Position numbers and translations under genes: made by a program
Notes under the pieces: model-generated
The model's database searches: none
Seen by the model: only the letters and a program-made list of their open reading frames with translations
Told to the model about the DNA's origin: nothing
Shown here: piece after piece, positions 7,342 through 16,717 of the stretch
Layout: every line of letters starts with the position of its first letter
Numbering within the stretch: the first letter of the stretch is position 1
DNA from: Cyclobacteriaceae bacterium
Lineage (GTDB): Bacteria > Bacteroidota > Bacteroidia > Cytophagales > Cyclobacteriaceae
Assembly (NCBI GenBank): GCA_016787755.1
Contig: JAEUUA010000018.1
Span: 310,001-374,000 of the forward strand
DNA: 64,000 nucleotides
Direction of reading: 5' to 3'

Positions 7342-7806
7342 ATGAAAACACAAATCATGAAATACTTCGTAATGTCAATTTTTGTATTCGCCTTCACCTT
7401 ATCCTTTGGTCAGAACGCTATTGGGGATAAAGAAGCCGTGGCAAAAACTCTGGATGGCTATAATAAGGCATTGGAACGACTTGATGTTAAAGGTACAGAG
7501 AAACTGTTTACTGAAAAATCTGTGGTGATCGAGTCGGGCAGTGTGGAGGGAACGTATCAAGAGTACCTCGCGCATCACATAGGGCCGGAACTGGATGATT
7601 TCAAATCATTTCAATTTGAAAACTATAAAGTGGATGTAACCATCACGGGCGACTATGCTTTTGCCATGGAAACGTATCATTATACCATTGTTTTGAAAAA
7701 GGATGATAAGGAAGTCAAAAGAAAAGGAGTGGCTACCTCTTTTTTGAAGAAGGAGAACGGAATGTGGAAAATTGTCAACATGCACAACTCATCACGCAAA
7801 CCATAA
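7342..7806 (+). CDS. Secreted SnoaL/DUF4440-like protein (NTF2 fold)
   Basis: 154 residues: a signal peptide (about 1-23, ending SFGQ) and a compact alpha+beta domain with DGYNKALERLDVKGTEKLF at its start and FLKKENGMWKIVNMHNSS at its end. This is the pattern of DUF4440/SnoaL-like NTF2 folds, in which a helix-rich start is followed by a curved sheet ending in 'W+I...H.S'. No catalytic role can be assigned. It sits in the middle of the metal-stress region. Confidence 0.75.
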   Translation: MKTQIMKYFVMSIFVFAFTLSFGQNAIGDKEAVAKTLDGYNKALERLDVKGTEKLFTEKSVVIESGSVEGTYQEYLAHHIGPELDDFKSFQFENYKVDVTITGDYAFAMETYHYTIVLKKDDKEVKRKGVATSFLKKENGMWKIVNMHNSSRKP

Positions 7807-7830
7807 AGTGATTCAAAAGGAATTTGATTT

Positions 7831-8508
7831 ATGAATACCAAAACCTATATCCCTGTGCTCAAGTATGAGTGGCTGACAAAGTTATATGATCCTTTAATCA
7901 GCACATTAATGCCTGAAAGCGAATTTAAAAATACGCTAATAGAACAGTCTGCTTTAGAGCCAGGGAAAAGGGTTTTGGATTTTGGTTGTGGCTCCCTCAC
8001 GCTTACGCTCCTCGCAAAAGAAAAACATCCTGCCACCACGTTTCATGCTATTGACGTGGATAAACAGATATTATCTATTGCTGAAAAAAAACTAAAAAAA
8101 TCAGGTACAGAGGTATCCATAGTTCACTACGATGGCAAGATGCTTCCATTTTCCAACAGCTATTTTGACAGGGTAGTATCAAGCCTTGTGTTTCATCACT
8201 TAACGAAGGAACAAAAACACCAGGCATTAACTGAGATATTCAGAGTGCTAAAACCAACTGGCGAATTACACATTGCAGACTGGGGAAAGGCTAAGAACGC
8301 GTTCATGAAGGGAGCTTTTTATTTAGTTCAGATGCTTGATGGATTTAAAACCACAACCGACAATGTAAAAGGCTTGTTACCAGAATATATTAATCAGGCA
8401 GGATTTGAAGATGTGACAGAAACAAAATCGTTTGCAACAATTCTTGGAACATTATCTTTATATAAAGGCATCAAACCCAAAAACGATGGATCAACAACAG
8501 TTCTTTAA
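7831..8508 (+). CDS. Class I SAM-dependent methyltransferase (UbiE/Methyltransf_11-like)
   Basis: 225 residues with a Rossmann-like methyltransferase core. Motif I is [14 protein letters not shown], with the final acidic residue of motif II in FHAIDVD; motif post-I reads [19 protein letters not shown] and motif [16 protein letters not shown]. The substrate is unknown; the size fits small-molecule methyltransferases that can act on metalloids or quinones. The last 23 bases overlap the start of the nuclease-like gene, which suggests co-translation. Confidence 0.85.
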   Translation: MNTKTYIPVLKYEWLTKLYDPLISTLMPESEFKNTLIEQSALEPGKRVLDFGCGSLTLTLLAKEKHPATTFHAIDVDKQILSIAEKKLKKSGTEVSIVHYDGKMLPFSNSYFDRVVSSLVFHHLTKEQKHQALTEIFRVLKPTGELHIADWGKAKNAFMKGAFYLVQMLDGFKTTTDNVKGLLPEYINQAGFEDVTETKSFATILGTLSLYKGIKPKNDGSTTVL

Positions 8509-9736
8509 CGAAATAATAAAAAAGTACAAACTTGATCCAACCTCAGTTTACAATACGTGGTTCATAGGAAGCGAGGAAAGGCTAAAAGCTTTTCGCGCAA
8601 TAAAGCGGGGCGTATCCCAGGTAATTGAGGATATCAAGAATGAAAAGTTTGGAAATGATTTTAAAGGTTCTTCTCTGGAATTTGTACTTACTGCCATCAC
8701 AGAACAGAAGCAAGTATTTGAAGGAGCTGCCCATCCTTTTTATTGGAAACCTAAAATGCGTATTCCCGATATCTATGAAAATCAGACTAACAAAAAAGCC
8801 TTCGGTCAGTTTTTGGAAAATTGTTACTATGCCAGCAATGAAGATCAACTGATTCGTGAGATTATAAAACTGGACAGTTTGAAAATAAAGGGATTAGGTC
8901 CTGCTGTGGCAAGTATTCTCTACTTCTTACACCCCACCATGCTTCCGCCATTCAATACAGCCATTGTCAATGGATTTAATTATCTATTTCGAGATAAGAA
9001 AAAACTGGGCAGTTGGCAGGAGTATCTCAAAATGAGGGAAGTAATTATGAAAACAAATGCTGACAATAAAGATCAATTGTCAAAAGACCTTGGGGCTATC
9101 GCAGGTCTGCTTTTTGAAATTGGTTCAAGAAACATAATCATAGAAGGCCAGATAATTTCGGACGAAGACAAAATCAAACTATTAAAACAATACGATAAGA
9201 GACATAAGGAAGTGCTGGGTGAAAAACACGAAGAAGATTTGCATACTGAAATGCAATATCATCTACTAAAAATTGGTAAAGCATTAGGGTATGATCCGAT
9301 TGCTGCAACAAATGACAGAGGTAAGTGTCATGGTGAAATCAATTTCTCTTTTATTAGTCTCAATAAATTTCCTGAACTCAATGTGGACAAGGATACGCTC
9401 AACACGATCCAACTCATCGACATAATTTGGTTTGAGAAAAATGGTAACAAAGCTGTGTGCGCATTTGAAGTTGAAAAAAGCACCTCAATATATTCAGGTA
9501 TATTGAGACTTACCGATCTGGCCATTTCATTTGCAAATCACAACACTTCCCTTTTTATTATCATCCCAAACAGTCGCGAAAAGGATGTTGTGCTGCAACT
9601 TAGCAGACCTGCAATAAAGAACAACAGCTTAGATATAAAGTATATCTTATTTTCAGATTTACGAGAGCATTGTGACGCACTTTGCAAATTCGGAGAGAGT
9701 CATAAAATTTTAGAAAAGATTGCCAAGGGGATTTAA
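8486..9736 (+). CDS. Predicted DNA-binding protein: HhH-like domain plus PD-(D/E)XK-type nuclease-like domain
   Basis: 416 residues from the ATG at 8486, chosen because the longer frame from 8432 lies inside the methyltransferase gene. The middle has a helix-hairpin-helix-like segment, [17 protein letters not shown], followed by [11 protein letters not shown], reminiscent of DNA-glycosylase folds. The C-terminal half (about 240-416) has an [13 protein letters not shown] helix region (as [17 protein letters not shown]), then [11 protein letters not shown] and [18 protein letters not shown], matching the D...ExE/K layout of restriction-like nucleases. Exact family and substrate are not recognised. 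A defence or DNA-repair role is inference. Confidence 0.55.
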   Translation: MDQQQFFNEIIKKYKLDPTSVYNTWFIGSEERLKAFRAIKRGVSQVIEDIKNEKFGNDFKGSSLEFVLTAITEQKQVFEGAAHPFYWKPKMRIPDIYENQTNKKAFGQFLENCYYASNEDQLIREIIKLDSLKIKGLGPAVASILYFLHPTMLPPFNTAIVNGFNYLFRDKKKLGSWQEYLKMREVIMKTNADNKDQLSKDLGAIAGLLFEIGSRNIIIEGQIISDEDKIKLLKQYDKRHKEVLGEKHEEDLHTEMQYHLLKIGKALGYDPIAATNDRGKCHGEINFSFISLNKFPELNVDKDTLNTIQLIDIIWFEKNGNKAVCAFEVEKSTSIYSGILRLTDLAISFANHNTSLFIIIPNSREKDVVLQLSRPAIKNNSLDIKYILFSDLREHCDALCKFGESHKILEKIAKGI

Positions 9737-9757
9737 CAAATTAAACTACACCAAACT

Positions 9758-9884
9758 ATGAAAAAGCAATTCGTCATTTATTTATTTTCCTGCCTGTCGT
9801 ATTTGCAGTTGCCCACGGAGGGAAAAACACAGTAAAGATTCAACTAAGGCTCCGATGGATTCAACCATGAATATCTTCAAATAA
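9758..9884 (+). pseudogene. Probable remnant of a small secreted protein or lipoprotein
   Basis: The ATG at 9758 opens a signal-like sequence MKKQFVIYLFSCLS and then stops after 25 codons. A different frame continues with a plausible polar tail (KHSKDSTKAPMDSTM) to a TAA at 9882. The pieces look like one short exported protein broken by one or two indels. This is a reading by eye and could be chance. Confidence 0.35.
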
Positions 9885-9933
9885 AAATATCATCATTAAT
9901 TCTTTTACTCTATAACAATTAAACTCAAAAACT

Positions 9934-10212
9934 ATGAAAAAATCAATTTTAACAATTGCCATTCTTTTATCCGGATTATTTGTATCCACATTGTTGGTTA
10001 CAAGTTGCGGTACCAAGAAGGAACAAGTAACAGAGGAAGATCATCATCACATGGGCAGTGATAGCACAGGTCATCATGATGAAATGGCAATGACGTACGC
10101 CTGCCCTATGCATCCGGATGTAACGGGTAAAGAAGGTGATTCATGTTCGAAATGTGGAATGAAATTAGAACTTGTAAAGGATGCAGATAGTACAGAGATG
10201 CATGAGCATTAG
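9934..10212 (+). CDS. Heavy-metal-binding-domain lipoprotein
   Basis: 92 residues: a signal and lipobox ending in VTSC (Cys about residue 25), a His/Asp/Met-rich linker (EEDHHHMGSDSTGHHDEM), and a small metal-binding domain with the pattern YACPMHPDV...GDSCSKCGMKLEL. This four-Cys 'CPMHP..CxxCGM' unit is the heavy-metal-binding domain (HMBD) also found at the start of copper ATPases and CusB-type adaptors. It probably buffers copper or a related soft metal outside the cytoplasm. Its own ATG follows an A-rich leader. Confidence 0.85.
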   Translation: MKKSILTIAILLSGLFVSTLLVTSCGTKKEQVTEEDHHHMGSDSTGHHDEMAMTYACPMHPDVTGKEGDSCSKCGMKLELVKDADSTEMHEH

Positions 10213-10303
10213 TAGTGTAATTAAAGGTATTAGATTTTGGTTGAGGTAGTGCCCGCCAATGCTGGTAGACACTACCTTCTCCAAAGCACAACATAATGCA
10301 TAA

Positions 10304-10507
10304 TCACTAGAAGTCCTAACCAAAACCCAACACCTTGCAGATGATTACGATATAAAAGATGATGTGGCACGCATAAGGGTGACACCTGAAATCAGTAACC
10401 ACCAGGAACGATTAAGTTACACTTTGTTTTCAGAAACCCCTTCTAATGGTCAGTTGACAATAGCCTGGGAGAAAATACGTGTTATCATACCCTTTCAGGT
10501 TAAGTAA
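10304..10507 (+). pseudogene. C-terminal relic of a DUF2911 protein
   Basis: An open frame without start codon encodes about 67 residues that line up with the C-terminal part of the DUF2911 protein at 13656-14240: HLADDYDIKDDVARIRVTPE matches HLADDYAQAEDVVRLSVVPE in the intact gene, followed by HQERL in both. It ends with WEKIRVIIPF, the usual end of the family. The upstream part of the gene is missing, so this is a truncated second copy lying just before the multicopper oxidase gene. Confidence 0.75.
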
Positions 10508-10598
10508 GGTTATGCCCAAAGCTGTTAAGTGTAATAGTTGGCAATTTTTCTATTGCATTTACACGCTAGTGTGGATTAAATGCCACAACATTTTCATT

Positions 10599-10617
10599 GA
10601 ATCAATGCAATTGATTC
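10599..10617. promoter_or_regulatory. Inverted repeat GAATCAAT-GCA-ATTGATTC upstream of the oxidase gene
   Basis: A perfect 8-3-8 inverted repeat 70 bases before the ATG at 10688. Its place fits an operator of a metal-responsive regulator, but no regulator of that type is next to it. Confidence 0.4.
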
Positions 10618-10687
10618 CTCTAACAAGAAACCTTAAAGGGTATAGATATTGCTTTTTTATTTTGCTTACAGTTGAACTGAAATACTT

Positions 10688-13072
10688 ATGGAGCTACCTA
10701 GTCTAAAATCACACCTTCTACTTTTCGCTTTTATAATTCTATGCTTGCCTGCATGGGCGCAACTCGATACGGCAACGTATCATCTTACCATCAAAAAAGA
10801 GATGGTGAACAATGCTGGTAAATCCGTAATGGGAATGACCCTCAATGGAAGTATACCAGGTCCGACACTTCATTTCAAAGAAGGAGGTTATGCGGTGATC
10901 TATGTGAAGAATGAAATGGATGTAGAAACTTCTGTGCATTGGCATGGCATCTTGTTACCGAATTTTTTTGATGGCGTACCGTACTTGACAACGCCACCGA
11001 TCAAGCCAGGAGAAACGTTGAAGTATGAATTTGAACTCAGGCAATCCGGAACCTATTGGTATCATTCACACACCATGCTTCAGGAACAAAGCGGTGTGTT
11101 TGGCTCTATTGTAATTGAGCCGAAAGAAAGGACACTTGAATATGATAAAGAATTGGTGCTCATGCTTTCTGATTGGACAAATCAAAAGCCTCTCAATGTG
11201 CTGCGAAACTTAAAGCGAGGAAACGAATGGTACAACATTAAGAAGGGAACGGCTACACCGCTCAATCGGGTAATTGCACAGGGAGGTTTTGGCGCACAGC
11301 TTAATTTCTGGAGACAGCGTATGGAGAGTGCCGACATTGCCGATATATATTACAATGCCTTTCTTAGCAATGGCAAGCGAGTACAAGAATATCCTGATTT
11401 TAAAGCTGGTGAAAAAGTAAGACTTCGCATTATTAATGGTTCTGCTTCTTCACAATTCTGGATGACGTTCGGAGGCGAAGATCCTCTTTTAGTTTCTGCT
11501 GATGGAAAGGATGTTATTCCAGTGAAACACAACAAAACGTTTATTGCCATTGCAGAGACATACGATTTTATTCTCACCATTCCCGAAGGAAAAAAAATAG
11601 AAGTTAGAAGTATGGCACAAGATGGCTCTGGCACTACTTCAATTTTTATTGGAGCAGGCGAACCGCTTCTAGCTAAAGTTTTACCGCGGCCAAATAAAAT
11701 TGAGATGATGAAACAAATGGCAAAGATGGACATGCGTATGGGAGCACCTTCATTAAAATTTCATCCAAAGAAAGACGATCCGTATGCCATGAAGAAAAAT
11801 TGGGGAATGAAGATGAAGGAAGGAGATATGAAAGAAATGAAAAACATGGATCATCCTAAAGACGAAAGTCCTATGCAAGGGATGGATCATTCGAAACATT
11901 CAGACATGATGATGGATACAACAAAGCATGAAGGTATGAATCATACCATGCCAAATAAAAATAGTATGGATGGAATGGAAGGCATGAACATGAAGTCCGA
12001 TGAAGGTATGGAGGAAATGAATATGGATTCCATGGACAAGATGGACGGGATGAATATGTTTGCAGAATACAATTATGACTTCTTAAAATCTCCTGATAAA
12101 ACAACCTACTCTAAAGATTTACCCATAAAAGAAATTTTGCTCAACCTGACAGGTAATATGCAGCGTTATATCTGGAGTATGAATGGATTGGCCTTATCCG
12201 AAACCGATAATATTAAAATTGAGAAAGGAAGTGTTACGCGCATCACGCTGAACAATCTTACCATGATGCATCACCCCATGCATTTACATGGTCATTTCTT
12301 TCGCGTGCTGAATAAGAACGGAGACTATTCACCTTTAAAACACACCGTGAATGTTCCGCCCATGCAGCAAGTCACAATTGAATTTGAAGGCACCGAGTAT
12401 GGCGACTGGTTTTTTCATTGCCATGTACTCTATCATATGATGGGCGGCATGGCACGAGTTTTTAGTTATGATACCCCACGCGATCCGCGTATGAAAAATG
12501 TGCCCGTGTCAAAGCTTATCCATGAAACCAATCGCTATTACACATGGGCTTTGGCTGATGTTGCATCACACATGACCAGCTTTAATGCGGTATCCTCCAA
12601 TATCCGAAACCAGTTCAATGTTAATGTAGAATATGGTTGGAATAAGAATATTGAAGCAGAGGTAAGTTACGAGCGTTATCTCTATGATTATCTGCGTGTA
12701 TTTGTTGGTGTGAATACGGAGAATGACAGACGAGATGATCTCGATTTAATTTCCACTACAGCCATAGCAGGTATTCGGTTCTTCACTCCCTACATGTTTA
12801 ATCTTGACGTTCGGGTAGATAATCAATTGCGACCAGAGATAAGAATAAGCAGATCAATCATGATTTTTCCACGGACTTCTATTTTTGGAAACTATGAGTA
12901 CCAAATGGATTTTGGTGCAGTCAATGATTTAAGCAAAGAAGGCAATTCTAATTTTATAGGTGAAGCAACATGGTCAGCAGGAATTGAATATTTCTTAAAT
13001 AGAAATTTTTCACTAATGGGAAGCTATGACAATCGATTTGGTGCGGGTGGAGGTTTGTCCGTAAGATTTTAA
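10688..13072 (+). CDS. Multicopper oxidase fused to an outer-membrane barrel (CopA-CopB-like)
   Basis: 794 residues. A signal peptide (1-24) is followed by three cupredoxin domains with all copper ligands visible: HWHG (84-87), YHSH (125-128), HPMHLHGHFF (529-538) and HCHVLYHMMGGM (577-588). Residues about 339-457 form a Met/His/Asp-rich insert typical of CopA-like oxidases that bind many Cu(I) ions. After the oxidase (about residue 600) comes a further 190 residues of alternating hydrophobic strands ending in GGGLSVRF, as in CopB-type outer-membrane barrels with a terminal Phe. The protein probably oxidises and sequesters copper outside the cell membrane while anchored in the outer membrane. 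Confidence 0.88.
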   Translation: MELPSLKSHLLLFAFIILCLPAWAQLDTATYHLTIKKEMVNNAGKSVMGMTLNGSIPGPTLHFKEGGYAVIYVKNEMDVETSVHWHGILLPNFFDGVPYLTTPPIKPGETLKYEFELRQSGTYWYHSHTMLQEQSGVFGSIVIEPKERTLEYDKELVLMLSDWTNQKPLNVLRNLKRGNEWYNIKKGTATPLNRVIAQGGFGAQLNFWRQRMESADIADIYYNAFLSNGKRVQEYPDFKAGEKVRLRIINGSASSQFWMTFGGEDPLLVSADGKDVIPVKHNKTFIAIAETYDFILTIPEGKKIEVRSMAQDGSGTTSIFIGAGEPLLAKVLPRPNKIEMMKQMAKMDMRMGAPSLKFHPKKDDPYAMKKNWGMKMKEGDMKEMKNMDHPKDESPMQGMDHSKHSDMMMDTTKHEGMNHTMPNKNSMDGMEGMNMKSDEGMEEMNMDSMDKMDGMNMFAEYNYDFLKSPDKTTYSKDLPIKEILLNLTGNMQRYIWSMNGLALSETDNIKIEKGSVTRITLNNLTMMHHPMHLHGHFFRVLNKNGDYSPLKHTVNVPPMQQVTIEFEGTEYGDWFFHCHVLYHMMGGMARVFSYDTPRDPRMKNVPVSKLIHETNRYYTWALADVASHMTSFNAVSSNIRNQFNVNVEYGWNKNIEAEVSYERYLYDYLRVFVGVNTENDRRDDLDLISTTAIAGIRFFTPYMFNLDVRVDNQLRPEIRISRSIMIFPRTSIFGNYEYQMDFGAVNDLSKEGNSNFIGEATWSAGIEYFLNRNFSLMGSYDNRFGAGGGLSVRF

Positions 13073-13137
13073 AACATTGCACGCTAAACTAATAAATGAG
13101 AAAACGAATTATTATTAAACTTTAAAAGGTAAGAACT

Positions 13138-13625
13138 ATGGACTCACAAGAAAATATGCACAACAACATGAATGAAAACGCCTATACAAAATTTGCGCTG
13201 ATGTTAGCAGCATCCTTCACGGCCATGTACATCACCATGTATCTCAATACCTATAGCATGGATCATGTATATTTTAGCCTCACCCGCTTTTACATGAGTT
13301 GCTTAGGCATTGCTGCAATGGCGATCATTATGTTCGTTTCATGCGGCACATGTATAAAAATAAAACGAAGAACATAGCCATTATTGCCGGCAGCATCTTA
13401 ATTTTTTTAAGTGCACTCGGTCTTGTCAGGGCACAAAGTCCAATCATTAAAGATGTTCTTTGGATGAAGGCCATGATACCCCATCACTCCATTGCTATTT
13501 TAACAAGCGAACGTGCCGACATTCATGATCCTGAAGTGAAAAAATTAGCAGAAAGTATTATCGAAGCACAGAAGAAGGAGATCGAAGAAATGAAGGCGAT
13601 GATTAAACGCCTTGAAAACAAATAG
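13138..13625 (+). pseudogene. DUF305 membrane protein gene, frameshifted
   Basis: Two overlapping frames together give one normal DUF305 protein. The first (from the ATG at 13138) has the two N-terminal membrane helices and the MYLNTY...DHVYFS signature. It then loses frame after AAMAIIMF and ends at 13377. The second frame carries on with FMRHMYKNKTKNIAI, a third helix and the conserved MKAMIPHHSIAILTSERA motif (two His and Glu, likely metal ligands), to 13625. One missing T in the GTTTC run at 13336-13340 would restore a single protein of about 160 residues. It is either a real mutation or a homopolymer sequencing error. Confidence 0.85.
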
Positions 13626-13655
13626 CTGTAACTTTATCAACTAAAATTCAAAAAC

Positions 13656-14240
13656 ATGATAGCACGTACTCTTTCTATCCTAAGCTTTATCGTTCTCGCA
13701 GCCTGCGGCAATGTAAAAAAAGACGAAGCTGCCAATGTAATTAATGAACCCAAGGTAACCGAAGTGCCAACACCAGGTGGGATTATTATTAACGCACAAA
13801 GTGAGCTAGATACTTTAAAGGGAAGTCCCAAAGCTTATGCAGTCGGTAAAATCGGCACTGCAACTTTTACCATTAACTACTACTCCCCTGCCACCCGAGG
13901 CAGAATGATTTGGGGTGGTTTGGTGGCTTACGACAATGTGTGGGTAACAGGTGCACACAAATCCACGAGCATTGAATTTGATCACGATATTAAAATTGGT
14001 GAGACAGTGGTAACAGCAGGTAAGTACGCCTTCTTTACTATTCCAGGGAAATCACAGTGGACCATCATTCTCAATAAAAACTGGAATCAACACCTGGCTG
14101 ATGATTATGCTCAAGCAGAAGATGTAGTGCGTCTTAGTGTAGTTCCTGAAACAGAAGAGAAACATCAGGAGAGACTTCGTTATGTAATAGAGGCTGAAGG
14201 TGAAAATGCAGGAGAAATTAGAGGTGTCAATACCTTTTGA
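13656..14240 (+). CDS. DUF2911 lipoprotein with altered C-terminus
   Basis: 194 residues with a lipoprotein signal (VLAACG, Cys about 16) and the DUF2911 domain: VGKIGTATFTINYYSPATRGRMIWGGLV, WVTGAHKSTSIEFDHDI, GKYAFFTIPG and NWNQHLADDY. The family is a secreted protein of unknown function common in Bacteroidetes. The frame ends in EIRGVNTF, but an overlapping frame (14197-14253) supplies the expected family ending EKLEVSIPF, so a small out-of-frame deletion near 14190-14205 has probably replaced the last strands. The rest is intact. It belongs to the metal-stress region. Confidence 0.8.
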   Translation: MIARTLSILSFIVLAACGNVKKDEAANVINEPKVTEVPTPGGIIINAQSELDTLKGSPKAYAVGKIGTATFTINYYSPATRGRMIWGGLVAYDNVWVTGAHKSTSIEFDHDIKIGETVVTAGKYAFFTIPGKSQWTIILNKNWNQHLADDYAQAEDVVRLSVVPETEEKHQERLRYVIEAEGENAGEIRGVNTF

Positions 14241-14275
14241 AATCATTGAATAGTCATTAAGACAACTCGTATTAA

Positions 14276-16633
14276 ATGTTGCGTTCGTTTCTAATTCTGG
14301 GTCTTCGTAATCTCTTTAACAAAAACAGAGTATATACATTCGTAAATATCATCGGGCTTGCTGTCGGGCTGGCTTCGCTGTGGCTGGTATCGTTGTTTAT
14401 TTATGATGAATATACTTTCGACCGCCACTACAGCAAAACGGATAATATCTATCGAGTGATCCTGGACTTCACCAGTGATGGCACGGTAACATCCTGGGCA
14501 AAAACCAGCGCACCCATTGGGCAATACTTACAAGGAGCCTTTCCTGAAATAGAGCAAGTAACCAGAATCAGAAAAAATCCAGGCACCGATTTATTATCTG
14601 TTGGCGAAAAACAATTTTACGAGCCTCAACTATTTTTCGCGGATAGTACGTTTTTCCAAATCTTCGACATCCCATTCCAAAAAGGGAACCGTGACTTGGC
14701 GCTGGCTGATAAAAACAATATTGTACTTACGGAGGCACTTGCCCTTAAGTATTTTGGTAACACGGATGTGATTGGAAAAACCATTCTCTACGACAATAGC
14801 ATTGATCTTAAAGTTACTGGAGTAATGGAGTCTATGCACCCAAACTCTCACTTCATTGCCGATGCCTTTGTTACTTTCTCGACATTACGCGATTTGTTTG
14901 GTGAAAAACGGCTCGCACATTGGGGCCAGTTTGATCACTATACTTATTTATTAGTATCCCCAGGTGCTTCATCGGCTCAGCTTGAATCCAAACTTCCGGA
15001 TTTGCTAAAGCGCAACGCACCAGAATGGGTGCAGGAAAAGGAATCTTTATTTCTTCAACCACTCACTTCCATTCATCTCCACTCTGATCGTAAGGATGAA
15101 ATTTCCTCCAACAGCAGCGAAAAGTTTTCTTACATATTGGGCACGATTGCGTTGTTTATTTTGCTAATGGCGTGCGCCAATTTCATCAACTTATCTACCG
15201 CCACTCAGCTATCCAGATCAAAAGAGGTTGCCATACAAAAAGCCTTGGGTGCCAATGCAGGAAACCTTTCGCTTTATTTTTTTGTAGAATCATTAGTCAT
15301 TTGCCTGATAGCTTTTGTGCTCTCACTCTTGGTGACGCAACTTGCCTTGCCCTACTTTAATATGAGTACTGGCAAACAAATTATTCTGGAGCAAAACCTC
15401 TGGTTGCTCACTCCAGCTCTAGGGATAGTCGCCTTCATCGCTTTGTTTACTGGATTATTTCCGTCCTGGCAATCAGGAAAACTTACCGCATCGTTGATTG
15501 GCAAGCAACAGACCAGTGGCAGTAGATCAAGCCTGAGAACCAGTTTAGTCATTTTCCAATTCAGCATTTCTATCTTTCTAATCATCGCCACCTGGATCGT
15601 CTTCAAGCAACTTAATTTTTTAGCATCAAGTCAGTTTGGATTCAATAGTGAAAATGTGATTGTTGTTCCTGTAAAAGATCGGTCACAAAACGCTCGCTTT
15701 CAAACGTTGACGAATGAAATTGAACAATTGCCAGGCATAGAAAAAGCCAGCTTTTCTTCAAGCACACCCGGTGCCAATAATTCGCTCACCTACACCTACA
15801 CAATGGTAGGATCAGAATCAGGTGAGCAAGCTCTTGCTACCTTCCTTGTAGATGACAAGTTTTTTGATCTTTATCACATTCAACTGAAGGAAGGAAGATT
15901 TCTTAATCCCAACAACATCGATACCCTTGCCGATGTACTGCTCAACGAAGCTGCAGTACGAATACTTCAACTAAAAGATCCTATAGGCCAACAGGTAACA
16001 GGCAAAGTGAAGGGAAAAGTAGTGGGCATCGTAAAGAACTTTAATCACACCTCTTTGCATGAAGCTATACAGCCTGTCATCATGTATACTTTTACACCTA
16101 CCTTCAGGTTTGTTTCGATAAAACTAAAGGATAACCAAACGGGAATTGAGGCACTCAGCAAAAAGTGGCCAGAACTCTATCATGGTTACCCGTTGGAGTA
16201 TGACTTTCTAAATGATCAAATCAAACAGTTATATAGTGCTGAGTTCCAGCTGAAGGAAGCTTACACTTCGTTTTCTTTGATCGCGATATTGATTGCTGGT
16301 GTTGGCTTAATTGGCCTTACTACTTATTTCTTGAACCGAAAACTAAAAGAGATCAGCATCCGCAAAGTATTTGGTGGCAGTACCATTCAAATTATTAAAT
16401 GGATGTACTCCAGTTATGTCTTTATCATAATCATCGCTTCGGTATTGGCAGGACTATCCAGCTATTATTTCATGACCCGATGGCTCAATGAATTCAGTTA
16501 TCAGATTGAATTGAGCATTGTCTATTTTATTTTACCGCCACTGGTCATGACCTGTATTTTATTTCTATCCACCGGATTTCAAACTCTGCGAGCTTCCAGG
16601 GCTAATCCAATAAAATATTTGAGGGAGGATTAA
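14276..16633 (+). CDS. MacB-like ABC transporter permease (FtsX family, no ATPase domain)
   Basis: 785 residues with the typical Bacteroidetes layout: one membrane helix near residue 22-45, a MacB_PCD periplasmic domain, a block of three helices (about 285-400, starting FSYILGTIALFILLMACANFINLSTA), a central helix after LRTSLVIFQFSISIFL, a second periplasmic domain, and three final helices ending with LRASRANPIKYLRED. The FtsX signature 'RSKEVAIQKALGA' is present twice in variant form (second copy LKEISIRKVFGGS). It needs a separate ATPase, which is not in this window. Substrate unknown. It follows the DUF2911 gene closely. Confidence 0.9.
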   Translation: MLRSFLILGLRNLFNKNRVYTFVNIIGLAVGLASLWLVSLFIYDEYTFDRHYSKTDNIYRVILDFTSDGTVTSWAKTSAPIGQYLQGAFPEIEQVTRIRKNPGTDLLSVGEKQFYEPQLFFADSTFFQIFDIPFQKGNRDLALADKNNIVLTEALALKYFGNTDVIGKTILYDNSIDLKVTGVMESMHPNSHFIADAFVTFSTLRDLFGEKRLAHWGQFDHYTYLLVSPGASSAQLESKLPDLLKRNAPEWVQEKESLFLQPLTSIHLHSDRKDEISSNSSEKFSYILGTIALFILLMACANFINLSTATQLSRSKEVAIQKALGANAGNLSLYFFVESLVICLIAFVLSLLVTQLALPYFNMSTGKQIILEQNLWLLTPALGIVAFIALFTGLFPSWQSGKLTASLIGKQQTSGSRSSLRTSLVIFQFSISIFLIIATWIVFKQLNFLASSQFGFNSENVIVVPVKDRSQNARFQTLTNEIEQLPGIEKASFSSSTPGANNSLTYTYTMVGSESGEQALATFLVDDKFFDLYHIQLKEGRFLNPNNIDTLADVLLNEAAVRILQLKDPIGQQVTGKVKGKVVGIVKNFNHTSLHEAIQPVIMYTFTPTFRFVSIKLKDNQTGIEALSKKWPELYHGYPLEYDFLNDQIKQLYSAEFQLKEAYTSFSLIAILIAGVGLIGLTTYFLNRKLKEISIRKVFGGSTIQIIKWMYSSYVFIIIIASVLAGLSSYYFMTRWLNEFSYQIELSIVYFILPPLVMTCILFLSTGFQTLRASRANPIKYLRED

Positions 16634-16717
16634 AATGCAAGATTGGAGAAGGCTTGGAATGAAAAATGCATGGGGTTGTTGACCCTTCTATTGTGAGATG
16701 AGTTCTAACGAAATAAA

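Noticed and set aside
10479..10706. 75-codon frame before the oxidase gene
   Set aside because: Overlaps the DUF2911 relic and runs into the oxidase start; no domain.
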